Source: Closterium sp. Naga37s-1 | Taxonomy: Eukaryota; Streptophyta; Zygnematophyceae; Desmidiales; Closteriaceae | Direction of reading: 5' to 3' | DNA length: 64,000 nucleotides | Assembly: GCA_947471745.1 (NCBI GenBank) | Contig: CANJKZ010000823.1 | Location: 186,001-250,000, forward strand | Shown: positions 1 to 7,754 of the stretch, piece after piece | How positions within the stretch are numbered: position 1 is the first letter of the stretch | Layout of the letters: each line of letters begins with the position of its first letter | Translations under genes and position numbers: made by a program | The notes under the pieces: generated by a model | The model's database searches: none | The model's input: only the letters and a program-made list of their open reading frames with translations | What the model was told of the DNA's origin: nothing

Positions 1-126
1 AATTTGAATCAAGTCATTTGCAGCTGTGAGCAGAACGCTATCAACGTTTGAAGCCGCTGTGCAGAAATCCGTCAGTGCTCTCTATCTTTCGTTTTAGGCA
101 CATTCAAGCCTATTGTGACTATAACA
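1..126 (+). repeat. Copia-B1 5' LTR, last 126 bp
   Basis: It matches the 3' end of the B1 3' LTR (13231-13356) and, reversed, the inner ends of both Copia-B2 LTRs. It ends in ATAACA, followed by a 2-nt spacer and the primer site. The rest of the ~820-bp LTR lies before the window. Confidence 0.93.
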
Positions 127-128
127 AG

Positions 129-140
129 TGGTATCAGAGC
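129..140 (+). other. Primer binding site, Copia-B1
   Basis: TGGTATCAGAGC, complementary to the 3' end of initiator tRNA-Met, the usual primer of plant Ty1/copia elements. It lies 2 nt after the LTR. Confidence 0.9.
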
Positions 141-160
141 CCCTTGGAGCAGTTTCGACA

Positions 161-189
161 ATGTCTGGACCTGAGGAAAGGGGTGGCAG
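161..189 (+). pseudogene. Copia-B1 gag-pol, first 29 nt before the A1 insertion
   Basis: The ATG at 161 begins MSGPEERGG, as in Copia-B2 (ATG at 38656 on the minus strand). The frame is cut after GGCAG, the 5-bp duplication made by A1. The 29 nt here plus the 55 nt from 7755 to 7809 equal 28 codons, exactly the N-terminal length seen in B2, so the insertion is the only break in B1 gag-pol that I can see. Confidence 0.9.
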
Positions 190-318
190 TGTCAGAGTTA
201 TATGACATAGCTACTGTAGGCTATAGTGGGGTAGCACATATGGGGTACAGTTGTTTAGGGTTTGCCTTTTGTACCCAACTTTCACTTAGTCATTTCATTC
301 CTGTTTTCTTGATTCACA
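190..318 (+). repeat. Copia-A1 5' LTR (129 bp)
   Basis: It starts TGTCAGAGTTATATGA and ends TTGATTCACA. A GGGGTACAGTTG block and a later TTGTACCCAAC block are inverted partners that can pair; the arrangement recurs in the other A-family LTRs. Confidence 0.95.
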
Positions 319-329
319 TGGTATAGAGC
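319..329 (+). other. Primer binding site, Copia-A1
   Basis: TGGTATAGAGC follows the LTR directly. It is the tRNA-iMet site lacking one C; Copia-A2 has the same variant at 20897-20907 on the minus strand. Confidence 0.8.
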
Positions 330-1452
330 GGGTTCCTACATGGGACCGTTCCTTCCTAAGGGCCCACCATAAGAATTTTTTTTTTAGCTGCCCGCGCACA
401 TTGCGCCCTGCCCTAATTTTTTTTTTTAGCGGCCCCTACGCTGCCCCTACGCGGCCCCTACGCCGCCTCCCACGCGCCCCCTATGCGGCCCCTGGCGGCG
501 CCCTGACGAGGCCCCTGCCGGCGCCCTATCGCGGCCCTTGACGCGCCCCCTGGCGGCGCCCTGACGCGGCCCTGACGCGGCCTGACGCGGCCCCTGGCGT
601 CGCCCTGACGCGGCCCTGCCGTGGCCCCTGACGCGGCCCTGACGCGGCCTGCCGCGGCCCCTGCCGCGGCCCTGAAGCGGCCCCTGACGCGGCCCTGACA
701 CGGCTCTGCCGCGGCCCTGACGCGGCCCTGACGCGGCCCTGCCGCGGCCCCTGGCGGCGCCCTGACGCGGCCCCTGACGCGGCGCCCTGACGCGGCCCCT
801 GCCGCGGCCCTGACGCGGCCCTGCCGCGGCCCCTGACGCGGCCCTGACGCGGCCTGCTGCGGCCCCTGCCGCGGCCCTGAAGCGGCCCCTGACGCGGCCC
901 TGACGCGGCTCTGCCGCGGCCCTGACGCGGCCCTGACGCGGCCCCTGCCGCGGCCCCTGGCGGCGCCCTGACGCGGCGCCCTGACGCGGCCCTGCCGCGG
1001 CCCCTGACGCGGCCCCTGCCGCGGCCCCTGACGCGGCCCCTGACGCGGCCCCTGTCGCGGCCCCTGACGCGGCCCCGCCACCTACCTTTCCGGCCACGCC
1101 GCCTCCTCTCAGCGGCCCCGCCGCCTCCTCCCAGCGGCCCCGGACGCCGCCCTCTCAGCGGCCCCGCCGAGCCGCCCAGCAGCCTAGCCGCCCAGCAGCT
1201 GAGCCACCGAGCCGCCCAGCAGCCGAGCCGCCGAGCCGCCCAGCAGCCGAGCCGCCCAGCAGCAGAGCCGCCGAGCCGCCCAGCAGCCGAGCCGCTGAGC
1301 CGCCCAGCCGCCCAGCAGCCGAGCCGCCCAGCAGCCGAGTCGCCGAGCCGCCCTGCAGCCGAGCCGCCCGAGCCGCCCTGTCCGGTAAGAGCAGCGCCTC
1401 TCTCACAGCACTGCCCTCACCCCACTGTTTGCGCTGCTAGTCTACTGCTGTC
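330..1452 (+). repeat. Copia-A1 GC-rich tandem-repeat leader
   Basis: There is no credible gene between the primer site and gag. From about 430 to 1090 it is a degenerate array of an 11-15 nt unit like CCTGACGCGGCCC; from about 1160 to 1380 the unit becomes GCCGCCCAGCAGCCGA. Long reverse-strand frames here have only repeat composition (Arg, Gly, Ala, Gln) and are artefacts. Other A copies carry leaders of similar character but different unit. Confidence 0.85.
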
Positions 1453-4400
1453 ATGGCTACCCCTAGTGTTCTCGCTTTTGACGCTGAGGGTCGGGCCATT
1501 GACTTTGACGTCTGGATAGATGACCTGCAGCTTTTCTTACAGTGCGATAGGGCAGACGGCCTCTCCCTCTTTGACCTCACTTCTGGTGCCTCTCCTGCCC
1601 CCGCCACTGATGCTGACGCAACTGTTCGCTCCCAGTGGGCCACGCGCGATGCTGCTGCACGTCTTGCTGTGCGTCGCCACCTGCCTACCTCTGAGCGTGC
1701 GCACTTTAGCCAGTACAAGAGTGCTCAGACCTTGTACGACGCTGTAGTTGCACGCTACTCCTCCCCTGCCACTGCTGCACTCAGTCGCCTCATGCTACCG
1801 TACCTCTTCCCTGACCTTGCTGCCTTTCCCACAGTCGCTGACCTCATTACGCACCTACGCACTAGTGACACTCGCTACCGCGCTGCGCTTCCTGCTGAGT
1901 TCTGCGCCAAGAACCCCCCCCCCATGTACATCACCCTCTACTACATAGTCACCCGGCTCCCTGACTCCCTTCGCGTAGTCAGGGACCACTTCCTCTCAGT
2001 TTGCCCCACCACTCTCACCGTTGACCTCCTCGAGAAGTCCCTCCTAGCAGCAGAGAAGAGCATAGTAGCTGTAGGAGCCTCTCGTGGTGACCCTCGCACC
2101 CCCATCTTTGAGGGGTGTTCCCCCTCCCCCCTTTTGCCCTCTGTTGCCTCTGCTGCTGCGGCCGACCTCGTTGGGCTTGAGTCGGTCGGTGCGGCGTCTA
2201 CCCCTAGCGAGAGACGCCGCCCTGGCAAGGGCAAGGGGGGCAAGGGCGCTGGAGGAGCTAGCGGGGGCGGTGGAGGCGGCAGTGGAGGCGGTGGAGGAGG
2301 TGGAGGTGGCGGTGGGGGTGGTGGCGGGGGTGGAGGTGTCGGTGGCGGCAGTGGAGGCGGAGGCGGCAGCGGCAGTGGCGGAGGGAGCGGAGGTGGCGGC
2401 GGTGGAGGAGGAGGCGGCGGAGGAGGTGGAGCTGGTCGGGGTGGCGCTGCGCAGAGGGTCGGCTCCGGTGGTGGTCAGCGCCAGCAGCAGCAGCAGCACC
2501 AGCAGCGCACTCGTGACATCCCCTCCCCTCAGCAGCTCCGTGAGTGGTACACTGCACGCCAGAGGGGTGGGGGTACTGGTCCGTGCACCTACGTCCTGCG
2601 CACCGGCGACCGCGCGGGTGAGCAGTGCGGGGGTGCGCACTCCACCCAGCGCTGCTTTGGCCGCCTGACGGACGCTTGGCGTCACCAGTTCCCTGAGGCC
2701 ACTGAGATCCCCCGCTGGGGTGAGCTGTCTAGGGCGGGTGTGGCTGTCTTTGACCTTGACTTTGATGCTATTCTTGCTGCCATGTATACTGTGACTATTA
2801 GTGATGAGGGTGACTGTTACCGGTGTTTTCCGCCCGACCCGGGCATTGAGACTGCTGCTCTAGGTACTGGTGAGGCTGCTGCTCTAGGTGCTAGCGAGGC
2901 TGCTGCTCTAGGTGCGTCTGCTCCCTCAGGTGCTGGTGAGTCTGCTCTCTCAGGTTCTGCGTCGGCTTCGGCCTCCCACACCTTCACCCTTGACTCGGGG
3001 GCTTCTCGCTCCTTCTTTCGAGACCGCACCACACTCACGCCGCTTAGCCGGCCAGTTGCAGTCTCTCTGGCAGACCCCTCTGGGGGTCCTGTCCTTGCTC
3101 ACTTCTCCACTGTCCTCCCGTGTCCGGCGGCCCCCTCTGGCACCCTGTCTGGTCTTTACCTTCCCTCGTTCTCTACGAACTTGGTGAGTGGTGCTGACCT
3201 ACAGGATGCGGGGGTTCACCAGTTCACTCCTGCGAGTCGGCGGGTGACCCACTGCACGGACGCTCGGACAGGCCGACACCTGGCCACGTTTACCCGTCGG
3301 CCGGGGTCGAGCCTGTACACCCTGACCACTGCGTCTCCTCCAGTCACTGCGTCTGGTCAGGTAGCTGCGTCGGGTCAGGTGTTTGCTGCAGCGTCCAGGT
3401 CTGGTCCTGAGTCTGCCCCCTGTTCGTGTCGCCTCCTGTCTCACGAGACTCTCCTCTGGCACCACCGCCTTGGTCACCCCTCCCTGCTTCGTCTCCGAAG
3501 CATGGCCTCCCGTGTCCTTGTCTCTGGTCTTCCCCGGTCCCTCCCTCCCCTTCCTCCGGGGCCTGGCCCTACCTGCGTCCCCTGTGTCGAGGGGCAGCAG
3601 CGGGCTGCCCCTCACTCCTCCCAGTTTCCTCCGACAGAGGCCCCGCTGCAGACGCTTCACATGGACGTGTGGGGCCCGGCCCGCGTCCGTGGACAGGGTC
3701 ACGAGCGCTACTTCCTGCTGGTGGTTGACGACTACTCGCGTTACACCACAGTCGTCCCCTTGCGCAGCAAGGGTGATGTCACTGAGGTGTTGATCGACTG
3801 GATCCGCGCAGCTCGTCTCCAGCTCAGGCAGAGCTTCGGCTCGGACTTTCCTGTTCAGCGTCTGCACTCTGACAGAGGTGGAGAGTTCTCCTCTGGCCTT
3901 CTGCGAGCCTACTGTCGTGCACGAGGCATCCGCCAGACCTACACGCTTCCGGACTCTCCACAGCAAAATTGGATTGCTGAGCGCCGCATTGGCATGGTCA
4001 TGGACGTCGCCCGTACGTCCATGATGCATGCGGCTGCCCCCCATTTTCTGTGGCCGTTTGCGGTTCGGTACGCGGCGCATCAGATCAACCTTCACCCCAG
4101 GGTCTCCATGCCGGAGACCTCCCCAGCTTTGCTGTGGACGGGGAAGGTTGGCGATGCGTCTGCGTTCCGTGTCTGGGGATCTCGGGCGTTTTTCCGCGAC
4201 TTGTCTGCGGACAAGCTGTCCCCTCGTGCTGCTCCTTGCGTCTTCCTTGGCTTCCCCCCTGACGCGCCAGGGTGGCAATTCTACCACCCCACCTCTCGCC
4301 GTGTCCTGTCCTCCCAGGACGTCACGTTTGACGAGTCGGTCCCCTACTACCGCCTCTTCCCCTACCGCACTCCGTCCCTCCCCCCGCCACCGCTCTTCCT

Positions 4401-7400
4401 TGTCCCAGGTCCCCCCCCGGTAGACCCCCTCCCCCCTCAGGGTCCTGCCCCTTCAGGTGTGTCCCAGGTAGACGCAGTCGAGCCTGTCGAGGTTACTGGT
4501 GACTCTGGTGCTGCTGAGGGTGCTGAGCCTGGGGGTGCTGACTCTGGGGGTGCTGAGCGTGTGGGTGCTACGCCTGGGGGTGCTGAGCCTGAGGGTGCTA
4601 CTACTGGGGGTGCTGAGCCTAAGGGTGCTGAGCCTGGGGGTGCTACTACTGGGGGTGCTGAGCCTGGGGGTGCTGAGCCTGGGAGTGCTACGCCTGGGGG
4701 TGCTACGCCTGGAGGTGCTGAGCCTGGGGGTGCGGAGCCTGAGGGAGCTGGGCCTGCTCGTGTGGCGTCTGGCGGTGCTGAGCCTGGAGGTTCTCCGGGT
4801 GCTTCGTCTCGGCGGGAGCCACTCTCTCCACAGGAGCTGCGCGAGTGGTTTGCCCGGCGCTGGAGGCGTGCTGCTGGAGCTGGAGGTTCTTTGGCTGCTG
4901 AGGGTGCTGGTGCCGCGGGTCCCGGAGGTGCTCGTACTGGAAGTACTGGAGCTGCTGGGCCTGCGGGTACGACTGGAGCTGGAGCTGCTGAGGGTGTTGG
5001 CGCTGAGGCTACTGCTGTCGGTCCTGGAGGCGGTCCTGCTGGGGGTGCTACTGGTGCTGCTGGAGGTACTGGAGCTGGAGGTGCTGCTGGCGCTGGTGCT
5101 GCCGCTGGGGGTACTGGTGCTGTCCCTGCTGTGTCTGGAGTCGCTGCGCGGCCTCGGCCGTACTTCGTTCCGCTCCTTCAGCAGGTTCTTGGTCTCCCGT
5201 CTTCTACTGGTCCTCCTCCTCCCTTAGCGTGTCCACAGCCTGTCCCGTCACAGTTACAGTTACAGCCGACCTCCCCACTGCCCGCTCCTTCTCCCTACAC
5301 TGGTCCTACTGGAGGTCTTGCTGAGCGTCGTGAGCCTGCGTCTCGCCCTGCGTCGCCTGTCCGTGCTGCTCGCACTAGTGCTCGTGGTTCGCGTCAGCGT
5401 CCTCCTCCTGTCCCTGGCACGCACCGGATGTCTCTGCGTCCGTCCACTGCTCCTCTGCGTGCCCCTTTGCCTTCTCCTCCTGAGTCCTCTCTTCCTGCTC
5501 TTCCTGACCCGGAGTCGGACTCTCTTCGTGCTGCCAGTCCTACTGTCACGCGTCTCCTTGCTACTGTTGTCACTGACCCTTCCTTTGAGTCCACTGCTGC
5601 GTCTGCCCTAGTTACTGAGCTCGTCGACTTTGCTGCTCGCTGTCGTCTAGACTACGCTGCTAGTCTTGTTGCTGAGTCTGAGTCTGTCTGTCCTCCGTCC
5701 GTCGGGGGTGAGTGTGCCCTTGGCACGGACGTCCTTGAGGACAGGCAGGAGGAGTTCCAGTGTTTGGCTGCTGCTTCACCTCATCTCGTGTCCGTACTGC
5801 TTACCCCTGAGGGAGACCCGGATGCACTTGACATCCCGACTCCGCGCTCTTACGCGGAGGCGATAGAGGGTCCCTACTCCTCTCAGTGGCAGGCAGCTAT
5901 GGACGCAGAGATGGCTTCCTGGAAGTCCACAGGCACCTACGTTGACGAGGTTCCCCCGCCTGGGGCGAACATCGTCAGTGGCATGTGGATTTTCAGGGTG
6001 AAGCGGCCGCCGGGTTCTCCGCCTGTCTTCAAGGCGCGTTACGTGGCTCGTGGCTTCAGTCAGCGGCAGGGAGTTGACTACTTTCAGACCTTCTCTCCCA
6101 CCCCGAAGATGACCACTCTTCGGGTACTGCTGCACATAGCTGCTCACCGCGACTACGAGCTGCACTCTCTTGACTTCAGCACTGCTTTTTTGCAGGGCAG
6201 CCTGCACGAGGAGATCTGGCTGCGTCGCCCACCTGGCTTCACTGGGTCTTTTCCTCCTGGCACCCAGTGGAGCCTCCGGCGGCCAGTCTACGGTCTCCGC
6301 CAGGCACCGCGTGAGTGGCACGACACACTGAGGACTACACTTACGGCTCTTGGGTTTGCTCCCTCTACTGCCGACCCGTCGCTGTTTCTGCGCACCGACA
6401 CTTCTTTGCAGCCGTTCTACATCCTCGTGTACGTCGACGACTTGGTCTTTGCCACAGCTGACACTGCTGGACTCGCCCACGTGAAGTCCGAGCTGCAGAA
6501 GAGACACACGTGCACAGACCTGGGTGAACTGCGCAGCTACCTTGGCTTGCAGATCACCCGGGACAGAGCACGCCGCACCATTACCCTGACTCAGTCACAC
6601 ATGGTGCAGCAGGTCCTTCAGCGCTTCGGCTTCACGTACTCCTCGCCTCAGGCCACTCCTCTGCCTACTCGCCACTCGCTCTCAGCTCTGCCTTCGGATG
6701 AGTCCGTAGAGTCGAGTGGCCCGTACCCAGAGCTTGTTGGCTGCCTCATGTACCTGATGACCTGCACACGACCTGACCTTGCATACTCTCTTAGCATTCT
6801 TGCACGCTATGTTGCTCCTGGGAGACACAGACCGGAGCACATGGCTGCAGCGAAGAGGGTGTTGCGCTACTTGTGCAGTACGTCGGGCATGGGGCTTGTG
6901 CTTGGAGGGCAGAGTCCAGTGGTCCTCACTGGACACGCAGACGCTTCTTGGGCTGACGACCAGGCTACGCAGCGGTCGTCACAGGGTTACACCTTCAGCC
7001 TTGGTTCCGGCTCTGTTTCGTGGCGGGCTACTCGCTCGTCTTCTGTTCTCGGCTCCAGTTGTGAGGCTGAGATCTACGCCGGGGCCATGGCTGCACAGGA
7101 GCTTCGCTGGCTCACCTACCTGCTGACTGACCTCGGAGAGCCGCCTCGTTCTCCTCCAGTGCTCTACGTAGACAACAAAGCCATGCTGGCCTTGTGTCGA
7201 GAGCAGAGACTGGAGCACAGAACGAAGCACATTGCTCTTCGCTACTTCCTTGCTCGTGAGCTACAGCAGCGTGGTCAGCTGCGACTTGCGTACGTGGCCT
7301 CTGAGGCCAACACTGCTGATATCTTCACCAAGGCACTTGCGCCTTGTGATCATCAGCGCTTCTGTACTCAGCTGGGTCTTGTACCTACCTTGCCTCACTT

Positions 7401-7413
7401 GCTCACCTCTTGA
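1453..7413 (+). CDS. Copia-A1 gag-pol polyprotein (1986 aa)
   Basis: One uninterrupted frame encodes the whole polyprotein, which makes particles and copies and integrates the element. The order is: gag capsid-like region (1-220); a Gly/Ser tract (about 265-330); a Cys/His cluster near 378-400 in place of a classic CCHC knuckle; aspartic protease with DSGAS (Asp about 514); GAG-pre-integrase HHRLGHP; integrase with Asp 738, Asp 807 and Glu 843, the D,D35E spacing; a GGAEP-type and Gly/Ala linker; reverse transcriptase with YVDD (1660-1663); and RNase H (HADASW, EAEIYA, YVDNKA). The integrase Glu motif reads QQNWIAERR where the relatives have QQNGIAERR, so catalytic integrity is uncertain. The start ATGGCT matches those of A2, A5 and A6. 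Confidence 0.96.
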   Translation: MATPSVLAFDAEGRAIDFDVWIDDLQLFLQCDRADGLSLFDLTSGASPAPATDADATVRSQWATRDAAARLAVRRHLPTSERAHFSQYKSAQTLYDAVVARYSSPATAALSRLMLPYLFPDLAAFPTVADLITHLRTSDTRYRAALPAEFCAKNPPPMYITLYYIVTRLPDSLRVVRDHFLSVCPTTLTVDLLEKSLLAAEKSIVAVGASRGDPRTPIFEGCSPSPLLPSVASAAAADLVGLESVGAASTPSERRRPGKGKGGKGAGGASGGGGGGSGGGGGGGGGGGGGGGGGGVGGGSGGGGGSGSGGGSGGGGGGGGGGGGGGAGRGGAAQRVGSGGGQRQQQQQHQQRTRDIPSPQQLREWYTARQRGGGTGPCTYVLRTGDRAGEQCGGAHSTQRCFGRLTDAWRHQFPEATEIPRWGELSRAGVAVFDLDFDAILAAMYTVTISDEGDCYRCFPPDPGIETAALGTGEAAALGASEAAALGASAPSGAGESALSGSASASASHTFTLDSGASRSFFRDRTTLTPLSRPVAVSLADPSGGPVLAHFSTVLPCPAAPSGTLSGLYLPSFSTNLVSGADLQDAGVHQFTPASRRVTHCTDARTGRHLATFTRRPGSSLYTLTTASPPVTASGQVAASGQVFAAASRSGPESAPCSCRLLSHETLLWHHRLGHPSLLRLRSMASRVLVSGLPRSLPPLPPGPGPTCVPCVEGQQRAAPHSSQFPPTEAPLQTLHMDVWGPARVRGQGHERYFLLVVDDYSRYTTVVPLRSKGDVTEVLIDWIRAARLQLRQSFGSDFPVQRLHSDRGGEFSSGLLRAYCRARGIRQTYTLPDSPQQNWIAERRIGMVMDVARTSMMHAAAPHFLWPFAVRYAAHQINLHPRVSMPETSPALLWTGKVGDASAFRVWGSRAFFRDLSADKLSPRAAPCVFLGFPPDAPGWQFYHPTSRRVLSSQDVTFDESVPYYRLFPYRTPSLPPPPLFLVPGPPPVDPLPPQGPAPSGVSQVDAVEPVEVTGDSGAAEGAEPGGADSGGAERVGATPGGAEPEGATTGGAEPKGAEPGGATTGGAEPGGAEPGSATPGGATPGGAEPGGAEPEGAGPARVASGGAEPGGSPGASSRREPLSPQELREWFARRWRRAAGAGGSLAAEGAGAAGPGGARTGSTGAAGPAGTTGAGAAEGVGAEATAVGPGGGPAGGATGAAGGTGAGGAAGAGAAAGGTGAVPAVSGVAARPRPYFVPLLQQVLGLPSSTGPPPPLACPQPVPSQLQLQPTSPLPAPSPYTGPTGGLAERREPASRPASPVRAARTSARGSRQRPPPVPGTHRMSLRPSTAPLRAPLPSPPESSLPALPDPESDSLRAASPTVTRLLATVVTDPSFESTAASALVTELVDFAARCRLDYAASLVAESESVCPPSVGGECALGTDVLEDRQEEFQCLAAASPHLVSVLLTPEGDPDALDIPTPRSYAEAIEGPYSSQWQAAMDAEMASWKSTGTYVDEVPPPGANIVSGMWIFRVKRPPGSPPVFKARYVARGFSQRQGVDYFQTFSPTPKMTTLRVLLHIAAHRDYELHSLDFSTAFLQGSLHEEIWLRRPPGFTGSFPPGTQWSLRRPVYGLRQAPREWHDTLRTTLTALGFAPSTADPSLFLRTDTSLQPFYILVYVDDLVFATADTAGLAHVKSELQKRHTCTDLGELRSYLGLQITRDRARRTITLTQSHMVQQVLQRFGFTYSSPQATPLPTRHSLSALPSDESVESSGPYPELVGCLMYLMTCTRPDLAYSLSILARYVAPGRHRPEHMAAAKRVLRYLCSTSGMGLVLGGQSPVVLTGHADASWADDQATQRSSQGYTFSLGSGSVSWRATRSSSVLGSSCEAEIYAGAMAAQELRWLTYLLTDLGEPPRSPPVLYVDNKAMLALCREQRLEHRTKHIALRYFLARELQQRGQLRLAYVASEANTADIFTKALAPCDHQRFCTQLGLVPTLPHLLTS

Positions 7414-7620
7414 CCTTGTTTGTACTGTTGCATATATATATACTCCTGCTCTTGCTTGTCTAGCCTTATATATATATGTAATCCTGCATGTGAACTGGCC
7501 TTGTGGCCTTGAACTTGTGCTCGGAATGTGTGGTGACTTTGTGATCCACCCTGAGCTTGCTTTGCTTTGCTTGACTGGTCTTGTGACCCCTTGTTCTCCC
7601 CCACTTTGCCTATGGGGGTG
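7414..7620 (+). other. Copia-A1 3' untranslated block with polypurine-tract hairpin
   Basis: Noncoding. A block from about 7488 (TGTGAACTGGCCTTGTGGCC) to the LTR is strongly conserved in A4, A5, A6 and A7. It ends in CCCCCA-CTTTGCCTA-TGGGGG followed by TG: a 6-bp inverted repeat whose right arm is the presumed plus-strand primer tract next to the 3' LTR. Confidence 0.75.
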
Positions 7621-7749
7621 TGTCAGAGTTATATGACATAGCTATTGTAGGCTATAGTGGGGTAGCACATATGGGGTACAGTTGTTTAGGGTTTGCCTTT
7701 TGTACCCAACTTTCACTTAGTCATTTCATTCCTGTTTTCTTGATTCACA
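7621..7749 (+). repeat. Copia-A1 3' LTR (129 bp)
   Basis: Same length as the 5' LTR with one visible substitution. It is followed by the second copy of the GGCAG duplication (7750-7754), after which B1 gag resumes. Confidence 0.95.
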
Positions 7750-7754
7750 GGCAG

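Larger units (their letters stand above)
190..7749 (+). mobile_element. Copia-A1, structurally complete young Ty1/copia element
   Basis: Both ends are defined: 129-bp LTRs with TG...CA termini, flanked by the 5-bp duplication GGCAG (185-189 and 7750-7754). By eye the two LTRs differ at one position (C versus T near position 25), so insertion was recent. Inside lie a primer site, a ~1.1-kb GC-rich leader, one uninterrupted gag-pol frame and a conserved 3' untranslated block. It is the only A-family copy here with an unbroken polyprotein and the best candidate for recent activity. Confidence 0.96.

Noticed and set aside
447-1097. Reverse-strand frames of over 200 codons, Arg/Gly/Ala/Gln-rich
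   Set aside because: They are frame readings of the GC-rich tandem leader of Copia-A1; no start context, domain or conservation.
2044-2685. Thr/Ser/Ala-rich reverse frame opposite the Gly tract of gag
   Set aside because: Antisense shadow of GGN repeats in the real gag-pol frame.
4499-5227. Leu/Val-rich frame resembling a membrane protein
   Set aside because: Frameshifted reading of the GGTGCTGAGCCTGGG linker repeat inside Copia-A1 gag-pol; similar frames recur in A4, A5 and A6 linkers.
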